Assembly (NCBI GenBank): GCA_024636395.1
Contig: JAGXHD010000211.1
Location: forward strand, 1 to 6,748
Direction of reading: 5' to 3'
DNA length: 6,748 nt
DNA from: Sulfitobacter sp.
GTDB lineage: Bacteria; Pseudomonadota; Alphaproteobacteria; Rhodobacterales; Rhodobacteraceae
Shown here: positions 1-5,617 of the stretch, in pieces
Layout of the letters: every line of letters begins with the position of its first letter
How positions within the stretch are numbered: position 1 is the first letter of the stretch
Made by a program: the position numbers and the translations under genes
The notes under the pieces: generated by a model
What the model was told of the DNA's origin: nothing
Seen by the model: the letters and a program-made list of their open reading frames with translations, nothing else
The model's database searches: none

Positions 1-315
1 GCCTGAAGCAGCTTGGTGAAGAACAGATTATTGAGGTATGGGATGATCACGCCAGTCATGCCGGTGCTTTTGCGGTTCATCCGAATGGCGAAGAAGGTGG
101 GGATATGTTCGACCCGCTCCAGCCCGAGGCGGATCCTTTCGGATGTCGATCCCCGTACGCTGTCGGGGGTTCTGGAAGTAGCGCGACAGGATTGGACGCG
201 AGACACCGATCGCGGCTGACACCTCCTCCATCGTGTGGATCTTTCGCTTGCTTACAGGTCCTGCCTGCTCGATTGCGGACTGGGCCGATGTCCCTCGTCT
301 CGGTACGCCAAAAAT
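1..315 (-). pseudogene. LacI-family transcriptional regulator, 5' part, frameshifted, cut by window edge
   Basis: Read on the minus strand, this encodes the start of a LacI-type regulator: a basic lead-in (KRKIHT), a helix-turn-helix (MEEVSAAIGVSRPILSRYF, from the ATG at 231), the NP-DSVRGSTSERIR hinge-proximal helix, and the first strand of the sugar-binding-like core (TGVIIPYLNNLFF). The HTH and the rest lie in different frames. The shift occurs at a C5 run (plus-strand G 165-169), where removing one C restores continuity (NPDSVRG); downstream of it the frame is open to position 1. Upstream, the frame of the HTH is open back to a TAG at 316-318 but contains no ATG, GTG or TTG before 231, although family-like residues extend upstream of 231. 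Start loss plus frameshift suggests a decayed gene. Sequencing error at the homopolymer, or a rare ATT start at 315, are alternatives. It follows rlmE on the same strand. Ligand and targets are unknown. Confidence 0.75.
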
Positions 316-325
316 CTAGCTAGAT
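314..325. promoter_or_regulatory. 12-bp perfect palindrome, candidate operator
   Basis: ATCTAGCTAGAT is a perfect 12-bp inverted repeat in the short gap between the rlmE stop and the LacI-like coding sequence. LacI-family proteins bind palindromes as dimers and often autoregulate, so this is a candidate operator. However, it overlaps the in-frame TAG of the regulator reading frame, its centre is GC rather than the CG common in this family's operators, and no second copy is evident in the window. Confidence 0.25.
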
Positions 326-355
326 ATCTTACAGGAATAATGGATTTGCTCGGTG

Positions 356-1093
356 CTATGCCTCATCGTCGGTCGCATCCGCCTTGAAACCGGTCGCCAC
401 GACAAACTTCTCGGAGCTATCCTGACGGCTCGACGGTGGTTTGAAGTTCGCGACCTTGCGGAAACGCTTCTTCAGCAGTTGTTGCAGTCCGCCTTCGGCC
501 CCGCCTGCGAGTGTCTTGGCGATGAAAGTACCGCCCTCGTCCAGCACATCGAAGGCGAAGTAAGCGGCCGCTTCGCACAGCGCGATAATGCGGTTGTGAT
601 CGGTCTGCTTGTGTCCCGAGGAGGATGCGGCCATATCAGACATCACGACATCGGCATTGCCCCCGAGCCATTCCTTGACTTTGAGATCGGCATCATCTTC
701 CATAAAGTCGAGCTGATGGATCTCACAGCCCGCGATGGGCTCCATCTCCTGCAAATCGATCGCAAGAATTGTACCCCGCGCCTTACCGCTCTTCTCGCCT
801 AGTATGTTGGAACGTTTCACCGCGACTTGACACCAGCCACCGGGTGCGGCGCCCAGGTCCACGATCCGCGCGCCGGGGACCAGGAAGCGGTACTTGTCGT
901 CCAGCTCCATGATCTTGAATGCCGCCCGCCCGCGATAGCCGTCGGCCTTCGCGCGTTTTACGTACGGGTCGTTCAGCTGGCGCTGCAACCATCGGGTCGA
1001 GCTGAGCTTGCGGCCGCGCGACGTCTTTACCTTGACCTTCAGATCGCGCTGCCCGCGCCCTGATGTATTTTTTCCTGTCGGTATCTTGCCCAT
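356..1093 (-). CDS. rlmE: RlmE (FtsJ/RrmJ): 23S rRNA 2'-O-methyltransferase
   Basis: This 245-residue protein uses S-adenosylmethionine to methylate the ribose 2'-OH of a uridine in the A-loop of 23S rRNA (U2552 in E. coli) during late assembly of the large subunit. The SAM-binding motif VDLGAAPGGW is at residues 78-87. The K-D-K-E catalytic tetrad is visible as K60 (RAAFK), D153 (SDMAAS), K193 (FIAKTLAGG) and E228 (SSEKF). It is longer than the roughly 209-residue E. coli enzyme because of a basic N-terminal extension of about 30 residues (GKNTSGRGQRDLKVKVK) and an acidic tail, both familiar in alphaproteobacterial members. The ATG is preceded 8 nt upstream by a purine-rich ribosome-binding site (GAGGAAGGAA, 1101-1110) lying inside the end of the upstream phosphatase gene. 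Start and stop overlap as TGATG, so translation is probably coupled to that gene. Confidence 0.96.
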   Translation of the reverse strand: MGKIPTGKNTSGRGQRDLKVKVKTSRGRKLSSTRWLQRQLNDPYVKRAKADGYRGRAAFKIMELDDKYRFLVPGARIVDLGAAPGGWCQVAVKRSNILGEKSGKARGTILAIDLQEMEPIAGCEIHQLDFMEDDADLKVKEWLGGNADVVMSDMAASSSGHKQTDHNRIIALCEAAAYFAFDVLDEGGTFIAKTLAGGAEGGLQQLLKKRFRKVANFKPPSSRQDSSEKFVVATGFKADATDDEA

Positions 1094-2214
1094 CAGAATG
1101 TTCCTTCCTCAAGAACGCCGTCCGCGCTCATCTGTGCATATAGCAGGCCCTCGCGCAGACCGCGATCCGCCACGCTGAGGCGGTCCGTGGGCCAGCAGCG
1201 CATGAGCGCCTGCAAAATCGCCGCCCCCGACATGATCAGCGCGGAGCGGTCGTTGCCGATGCATGGATCGACGCGCCTGCCCTCCGGTCCCATCGCGAGA
1301 TAGCGGTGGATGACCTTATCGATCTGTTGACTTGTCATGCTCATCCCATCGACCTTGGTCCGGTCGTAGCGGCGCAACCCGAGATGGCTGGCAGCCACTG
1401 TGGTCACAGTGCCGGACGTGCCGACGATCTGGAACCGTTCTTGGGATTGTGCGGATTGGTATGGCGTGAAATCAGCGAGGTTTTCCTCGAAGAACCAGCT
1501 CATGAGGGCAAACCGTGCGGCATCATCCTCCACATCGGAGAATTGATCGCGCAGAGTCGCCACGCCCAGCGGCACGCTGATCCAATCCACCACGCGGGCA
1601 GCGGGGATGTCTGTCTTTGCCTGCACGAAACCGCCGTGAAGGCGCATGATGGATTGCGCTCTATCTTTCTTTGGCACTTGAGAGATGTCGATCCACACCA
1701 GCTCCGTGGAGCCGCCGCCGATGTCGACCACAAGCAGGTTTTCCGTCTTTGCACTGACGAGCGGCGCGCAGGAGATAACGGCCAGTTGCGCCTCCTGCTC
1801 GGGGGCGATGATTTCGAGGTGCAGCCCCGTTTCGCGGGTAATGCGGCGCATGAACTCATCGCCGTTGCTCGCGCGGCGGCAGGCTTCGGTTGCCACGAGG
1901 CGCATCCGTTTAACCTTGTTGCGTTTGAGTTTCTGCTGACAAATGCGCAGCGCCTGTATGGTACGCGCCATCGACCCGCGCGACAAGCGCCCGGTTTTTT
2001 CGAGCCCCGCCCCCAATTGGACGGACTTCGAGAAACTATCCACCACATGAAATCCCCCGCCTCTGGGCTGGGCGATCAACATGCGACAGCTATTTGTGCC
2101 CAGATCTAGGGCCGCATAGAGGTCGTTCGATCCGGACGAAACTGGCGCGGGGCTCAGAGCCGTCGATATATTACGTTCGAGCGCGCCCGCACCTTTGGAG
2201 CGCTTTGGCGCCAT
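1093..2214 (-). CDS. Ppx/GppA-family phosphatase (exopolyphosphatase / pppGpp phosphohydrolase), short form
   Basis: This 373-residue ASKHA-fold phosphatase belongs to the family that removes terminal phosphate from polyphosphate or converts pppGpp to ppGpp. The sequence does not decide which substrate is used. The phosphate-1 loop ALDLGTNSCR is at residues 35-44. The catalytic glutamate equivalent to E. coli Ppx E121 is probably E141 (PEQEAQL). The phosphate-2 loop VVDIGGGSTEL is at 162-172 and the glycine-rich GTSGTVTTVAA at 265-275. The protein ends soon after DRGLREGLLYA and lacks the C-terminal HD-like region of the roughly 500-residue enterobacterial enzymes, as is usual for short alphaproteobacterial members. 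The first 30 residues are low-complexity and poorly conserved-looking. The chosen ATG has AAAGG 8 nt upstream. It lies 81 nt downstream of the sulfotransferase and overlaps rlmE by one base, so the three may form one transcript. Confidence 0.93.
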   Translation of the reverse strand: MAPKRSKGAGALERNISTALSPAPVSSGSNDLYAALDLGTNSCRMLIAQPRGGGFHVVDSFSKSVQLGAGLEKTGRLSRGSMARTIQALRICQQKLKRNKVKRMRLVATEACRRASNGDEFMRRITRETGLHLEIIAPEQEAQLAVISCAPLVSAKTENLLVVDIGGGSTELVWIDISQVPKKDRAQSIMRLHGGFVQAKTDIPAARVVDWISVPLGVATLRDQFSDVEDDAARFALMSWFFEENLADFTPYQSAQSQERFQIVGTSGTVTTVAASHLGLRRYDRTKVDGMSMTSQQIDKVIHRYLAMGPEGRRVDPCIGNDRSALIMSGAAILQALMRCWPTDRLSVADRGLREGLLYAQMSADGVLEEGTF

Positions 2215-2295
2215 GAGTTGCGCCTTTCATTACGTGTTGCCCTGAACCTACGGTGCATCGGCATCTGGCGCAAGCGTGCAATGGCCGCGCGCCGC

Positions 2296-2979
2296 TCAGG
2301 CAGCCTTTCGCCACGTCCCTGTTTCCAACGGATTGGCGAAGTGCCCGGCCAGAAAGACATACTCTTTCGCGACAAATTTGCGGAGGGCCCTGCGGGTTTT
2401 GGGCTGCAAATCATCCAAGGTGAGCTTCTCTCGCACGGCGGTGGCGTTTTCGCGCTCCATCCGCACGATCTTTCCGGTCCGTTTTTGTAGTTTTTGGGCC
2501 AGCTTCGGCAATTCGGGGATCTTGAACACATCGTCGTAGGCCGCGAGGTCTGGACCCAGAAAAAGCCACGAGGGCAAGGTATGGTGGCGTATCGAGGACG
2601 AGGCTTGCTTGTAGGCCTTGATGTTCTGGAAGAAGAAATCGGGATCAGGCATAGATGGAAGATCAACGATGCCGCGACGGATGTTTCGGCAGTTTACAAG
2701 GTCCTCCCGCACCACCACGCGGTTCATGTAGCATGACATCAGCCGCTGCACCGGATCGCGCACGACGCAAAAGCGGTACCAGTCGTCGCCGAGTGCATTC
2801 CAGCGGTGAGGCCTGAACCTGCGCGTTGGATACATGGAGTGCCATTTCATATCGCAGGTAAATCCCCCGTCATCGCGCTTTTCGTCGTCGATCTGCGCAA
2901 TCGCCGCCTTGACTGATGTGCAGGCCGCTTTAGGCAATGCCATATAGGCGATTTTGTGCTTTCTGACCGCGATAACCAT
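2296..2979 (-). CDS. Sulfotransferase family 2 domain protein
   Basis: This 227-residue protein resembles the Sulfotransfer_2 group, which transfers sulfate from PAPS to carbohydrate or other hydroxyl acceptors. The 5'-phosphosulfate-binding loop appears as LPKAACTSVKAAI (residues 15-27), with Ala-Ala-Cys where many members have a Gly or Asn. The 3'-phosphate-binding segment appears as FCVVRDPVQRLMSCY (70-84). The C-terminal segment FVAKEYVFLAGHF (about 203-215) matches the aromatic 'Y..DY' region that closes these domains. No signal peptide or membrane anchor is evident, so it is probably cytoplasmic; the acceptor is unknown. The ATG at 2979 is supported by AAGGAG at 2988-2993, 8 nt upstream. 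It is the first gene of the minus-strand group and is divergent from the one-carbon operon. Roseobacters commonly carry several such genes for surface glycans, but nothing nearby names a pathway. Confidence 0.85.
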   Translation of the reverse strand: MVIAVRKHKIAYMALPKAACTSVKAAIAQIDDEKRDDGGFTCDMKWHSMYPTRRFRPHRWNALGDDWYRFCVVRDPVQRLMSCYMNRVVVREDLVNCRNIRRGIVDLPSMPDPDFFFQNIKAYKQASSSIRHHTLPSWLFLGPDLAAYDDVFKIPELPKLAQKLQKRTGKIVRMERENATAVREKLTLDDLQPKTRRALRKFVAKEYVFLAGHFANPLETGTWRKAA

Positions 2980-3179
2980 GTCTTAGTCTCCTTGTTCAGC
3001 TGGAAACTATCCGGAAAACCGGGATCAAATATGACCGCAATAGGAACAATCCTGACAATTGTATGATGCGGTGCGCGCACGGGTCGCCAACGCGCGCTTT
3101 TCGGTCGATAAATGCCTTTGGCCCCCGCGGGGTTTCCGTTAGAGAGAGGCCACACAACCCCGGGACGGAGGACTGTAGG
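2980..3179. promoter_or_regulatory. Divergent promoter/leader region between sulfotransferase and one-carbon operon
   Basis: This 200-bp region carries no convincing gene and should contain promoters for both flanking operons. Visible elements include CCGG-AAAA-CCGG (3011-3022), the palindrome ACAATTGT (3055-3062) overlapping a TATGAT hexamer (3062-3067) that could be a plus-strand -10 box with a weak -35, the palindrome GTGCGCGCAC (3071-3080), CCCCGCGGGG (3123-3132), and a 7-bp inverted repeat CGGGGTT/AACCCCG (3128-3134 and 3156-3162) ending just before the ribosome-binding site of the plus-strand gene. No SAM-II, SAH, cobalamin or THF riboswitch consensus was recognised by eye. Exact promoter positions cannot be assigned. 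Confidence 0.4.
3167..3171 (+). promoter_or_regulatory. Ribosome-binding site of the small 'virulence factor'-type gene
   Basis: GGAGG lies 8 nt before the ATG at 3180. It fixes the start there and argues against the in-frame ATG at 3063, which would add 39 residues translated from the leader region. Confidence 0.85.
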
Positions 3180-3476
3180 ATGGCTGAAGTAGTGATTGTA
3201 TACTGGCGGGATATTCCCGCGCAGGTCATTGTTGGCAAAGGCAGGCGGGGCGAAAAGCGGGTGTTGCCGGAGCGCTTCGAGCAGGCGATAGACCGCGCTG
3301 CGATGAAGGTCGGCGCGGGCGATACCGATGCCTATCTGGCTGAATGGCGCAAGGCGGCCCCCGTCACTGTCGAGGGTGAGGATGCCGCCGTGGCCGATGC
3401 CGAAGCCGCAAGGCTCGATGCAGAATACGACCGCGAGCGCATCAAGGCGCTTATTGCAAACGATGGCTGGGCTTGA
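3180..3476 (+). CDS. Small 'virulence factor' domain protein (function unknown), first gene of one-carbon operon
   Basis: This 98-residue acidic, Ala-rich protein starts MAEVVIVYWRDIPAQVIVGKG and ends with a helical, charged C-terminal half (AEAARLDAEYDRERIKALIANDGWA). From memory it matches the small family annotated 'virulence factor' (Pfam Virulence_fact), a name inherited from a domain in a staphylococcal virulence protein that says nothing about its role here. It contains no Cys or His, no signal peptide and no membrane segment, so it is unlikely to bind a metal cluster and is probably cytoplasmic. It is separated by only 32 nt from the MTHFR gene. I recall the same small gene beside MTHFR and corrinoid methyltransferase genes in other alphaproteobacteria, which would imply a function in that pathway, perhaps as an accessory or scaffold subunit. 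That role is inference. The family call is moderately sure and the reading frame very sure. Confidence 0.85.
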   Translation: MAEVVIVYWRDIPAQVIVGKGRRGEKRVLPERFEQAIDRAAMKVGAGDTDAYLAEWRKAAPVTVEGEDAAVADAEAARLDAEYDRERIKALIANDGWA

Positions 3477-3495
3477 GCAGCCCCTTTGACACTTT

Positions 3496-3501
3496 AAGGA
3501 G
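3496..3501 (+). promoter_or_regulatory. Ribosome-binding site of the MTHFR gene
   Basis: AAGGAG sits 7 nt before the ATG at 3509 and decides the start. The alternative in-frame TTG at 3473, which overlaps the upstream TGA as TTGA, has no comparable site and would add 12 residues that do not look like family sequence. Confidence 0.85.
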
Positions 3502-3508
3502 CCAGCTT

Positions 3509-4435
3509 ATGGCACTGTTGAATTTCCGCAAAAAAGTCGAAGCACCTGTCGCGGTTAACTCGGACATTGAGTCGTTTCTGAAGGATTTTTCGATCGAGGT
3601 GATGCCGCGCACCGCCGAAAAGGTCGAGGATTTCCCCGCATTGCTGCCGGAGGGCACCCGAGTTTATGTGGCCCATATCGAGGGCACCCCGATCGAGGAC
3701 CTGGTCGCCACTGCCGCACGCCTCAACGCGGACGGTTACAAGGTTATGCCGCATTTCCCCGCGCGCATAATCAAGGATCGCGCAACGCTCGCCGACTGGA
3801 TCGCACGATATCAGGGCGAGGCGGATGTGAAGCAAGCACTGCTGCTGGCAGGCGGTGTCACCGCGCCGCACGGTGATTTCAGCGACAGCATGCAGCTCAT
3901 GGAGACGGGCCTGTTCGATGCCGCAGGCTTTACCAATTTGCACGTTGCTGGCCATCCCGAGGGCAACCGGGACATCGACGTGAAGGGTGGACGCCTGCGG
4001 GTGGATGAGGCGTTGAAATGGAAAAACGAATTTCAGACGCGCACCGATGCGAAGATGGCCATTGCCACGCAGTTTGCCTTTGAAGCACAGCCCATCATCG
4101 AATGGGCCGACAGCCTGAAACACGCCGGGATCACCCTTCCGATCCATATCGGCATCGCAGGCCCGGCCAAGCTTCAGACGCTCATCAAATTCGCGATCGC
4201 CTGCGGTGTGGGCCCCTCGCTCAAGGTGCTGCAAAAGCGCGCGATGGATGTCACCAAACTGCTGCTGCCCTACGAGCCTGACGACGTGGTGACAGCACTT
4301 GCCGCCCACAAGGCGGCCCATCCTGAATTCAACGTAAGCCACGTGCACTTCTTTCCGCTGGGCGGGATCAAGACGAACGCTACATGGGCACAGACACACG
4401 GCGGCATGTCTGCCGTTCCCGCAAAAGCCTCCTGA
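3509..4435 (+). CDS. Divergent methylenetetrahydrofolate reductase (MetF-like)
   Basis: This 308-residue TIM-barrel protein of the MTHFR family interconverts 5,10-methylene-THF and 5-methyl-THF. Landmarks aligned by eye to E. coli MetF are: E30 (FSIEVMPRTAEKVE, matching FEFFPPRTSE and its catalytic Glu28), MPHFPARI (80-87), VAGHPEG (146-152, for AYPEVH), ATQFAFEA (186-193, for ITQFFFDV with the substrate-binding Gln), IGIAGPA (214-220, for PGILPV) and VHFFPLGG (279-286, for FHFYTLNR). The E. coli LRGD motif, whose Asp120 contacts flavin and folate, reads LAGG here (113-116), so the aspartate is absent. Downstream, only 10 nt separate it from the corrinoid methyltransferase gene, and upstream lies the small 'virulence factor' gene. 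This context suggests work in catabolic methyl oxidation (methyl-THF to methylene-THF) rather than methionine synthesis. Redox partner and flavin content cannot be told from the sequence. Confidence 0.92.
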   Translation: MALLNFRKKVEAPVAVNSDIESFLKDFSIEVMPRTAEKVEDFPALLPEGTRVYVAHIEGTPIEDLVATAARLNADGYKVMPHFPARIIKDRATLADWIARYQGEADVKQALLLAGGVTAPHGDFSDSMQLMETGLFDAAGFTNLHVAGHPEGNRDIDVKGGRLRVDEALKWKNEFQTRTDAKMAIATQFAFEAQPIIEWADSLKHAGITLPIHIGIAGPAKLQTLIKFAIACGVGPSLKVLQKRAMDVTKLLLPYEPDDVVTALAAHKAAHPEFNVSHVHFFPLGGIKTNATWAQTHGGMSAVPAKAS

Positions 4436-4445
4436 AGGACCAAAA

Positions 4446-5525
4446 ATGACCCGCACAATCGTCGAATCCAAAACGAAAACAGCTATCATCGGCTTTGATC
4501 AGCCCTTTTGCGTCATCGGGGAGCGGATCAACCCGACGGGTCGCAAGATCCTTGCCGAAGAGTTGGAGCGCGGTGATTTCAGCCGTGTGGAAGCGGACGC
4601 GATTGCGCAGGTGGCGGCAGGCGCAAACATTCTCGACGTGAATTCTGGTGCTGTGTTTTCCAACAAGATGGCTGAGGACAAACGCTACGCGGATAACAAC
4701 TTCGTCGAGCCGATGCTGATGCCCGAAATGATCCGCCGCGTGCAGGCCGTGACGGACTGTCCGATTTGCATCGACAGCTCCGTGCCCGGCGCGCTGGAAA
4801 ACGGGCTCGAGGCCTGTGAGGGGCGTCCGCTGCTAAACTCTGTCACAGGCGAGGAAGAGCGGATGGAACTCGTGCTGCCGCTCGTGAAGAAATACAACGT
4901 GCCCGTGGTGGCGATCTCGAACGACGATACCGGCATTTCCGAGGATCCCGACGTGCGGTTCGCCGTGGCCAAGAAGATCGTCGAGCGGGCCGCTGATTTC
5001 GGCATCCCAGCACACGATATCGTGGTCGATCCGCTGGTCATGCCCATCGGCGCAATGGCGACGGCGGGCCATCAAGTCTTTACGCTGGTGCGCCGCTTGC
5101 GCGAGGAGCTGGGCGTCAATACGACCTGTGGTGCGTCCAACATCAGCTTTGGTCTGCCCAACCGCCACGGGATCAACAATGCGTTCCTGCCCATGGCGAT
5201 GGGTGCGGGCATGACCTCCGCCATCATGAACCCGGTCGCCCTGCCCGTGAATGCGGCCAAGATCGCCGAGAAGAAGGCCGAGCTCGCGGCGCTGGGGCTC
5301 GTGCTGCCCGAGGGGATAGATGACGAGGCTTTCGTGACGCTGTTCGGCATGGGCTCTACCCTGCCCCGTCCGGGCAAGGAGATGGAAGCGATCCGCGCGG
5401 CCAATTTCCTGTTTGACCGTGATCCCCATGGCGGTGACTGGATCAAATTCAACAAGGTCGCCCCAAAGGCAGGCCAGGAAGGCCGGGGCCGTGCAGGCCG
5501 CGTCGGCGGCCGCCGCCGGGGCTGA
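4446..5525 (+). CDS. Methyltetrahydrofolate:corrinoid methyltransferase (pterin-binding domain)
   Basis: This 359-residue protein carries a pterin-binding TIM barrel like acetogen AcsE/MeTr and the folate domain of MetH. It moves a methyl group between a corrinoid (vitamin B12) protein and tetrahydrofolate. Residues equivalent to the pterin-binding set of the Moorella enzyme are present: D110 (CIDSS), N131 (LLNSVTGEEERM), D195 (VVDPLVMP) and N232 (CGASNISFGLPNR), together with the N-terminal GERINPTG (25-32) and NILDVNSG (61-68). It is about 95 residues longer than AcsE. The extra part is an alpha-helical C-terminal segment plus a Gly/Arg-rich tail from about residue 343 to the end. It has no corrinoid-binding domain, so the partner protein must be encoded elsewhere. 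The ATG is preceded by GAAGGA (4434-4439) overlapping the MTHFR stop. It is the last gene before a strong terminator, so the operon ends here. Confidence 0.93.
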   Translation: MTRTIVESKTKTAIIGFDQPFCVIGERINPTGRKILAEELERGDFSRVEADAIAQVAAGANILDVNSGAVFSNKMAEDKRYADNNFVEPMLMPEMIRRVQAVTDCPICIDSSVPGALENGLEACEGRPLLNSVTGEEERMELVLPLVKKYNVPVVAISNDDTGISEDPDVRFAVAKKIVERAADFGIPAHDIVVDPLVMPIGAMATAGHQVFTLVRRLREELGVNTTCGASNISFGLPNRHGINNAFLPMAMGAGMTSAIMNPVALPVNAAKIAEKKAELAALGLVLPEGIDDEAFVTLFGMGSTLPRPGKEMEAIRAANFLFDRDPHGGDWIKFNKVAPKAGQEGRGRAGRVGGRRRG

Positions 5526-5544
5526 TACCCGCCTTCCAGACCGC

Positions 5545-5575
5545 AAAAAGGGCAGCAGATTGTGCTGCCCTTTTT
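5545..5575. terminator. Bidirectional intrinsic terminator between convergent genes
   Basis: A perfect 13-bp hairpin (AAAAAGGGCAGCA, loop GATTG, TGCTGCCCTTTTT) begins about 20 nt after the methyltransferase stop. A-tracts and T-tracts on both sides of the GC stem give a U-run on either strand. It can therefore end the plus-strand one-carbon operon and, 43 nt past its stop, the minus-strand RTX gene. Confidence 0.93.
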
Positions 5576-5617
5576 CGTTTGATCCGGCCCGCCAAGGCGG
5601 ACAGTATCTTGACCGCG

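Noticed and set aside
353..802. Open frame of 149 codons antisense to rlmE
   Set aside because: RlmE on the minus strand has its full catalytic tetrad; the opposite frame shows no domain.
1306..2109. Open frame of 267 codons antisense to the Ppx/GppA gene
   Set aside because: The sense strand carries all Ppx/GppA motifs; the antisense product has no family features (scattered His/Cys, no domain).
2207..2224. Small hairpin GGCGC/GCGCC around the Ppx/GppA start codon that could mask its ribosome-binding site
   Set aside because: A 5-bp stem with an 8-nt loop is common by chance in GC-rich DNA; no conservation evidence is available.
3063..3179. Upstream in-frame start adding 39 residues to the small 'virulence factor' protein
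   Set aside because: There is no ribosome-binding site for it, the added residues look like translated leader, and GGAGG sits correctly before the ATG at 3180.
2980..3179. Possible SAM, SAH, cobalamin or THF riboswitch upstream of the one-carbon operon
   Set aside because: No characteristic conserved core of these classes was recognised; only generic GC-rich inverted repeats are present.
3473..3508. TTG start for MTHFR overlapping the upstream stop (TTGA)
   Set aside because: AAGGAG is placed 7 nt before the ATG at 3509, and the extra residues are not family-like.
3494..4489. Long open frame (331 codons) antisense to the MTHFR gene
   Set aside because: It mirrors the codon structure of a clearly conserved gene in GC-rich DNA, shows no recognisable domain, and has no good ribosome-binding site.
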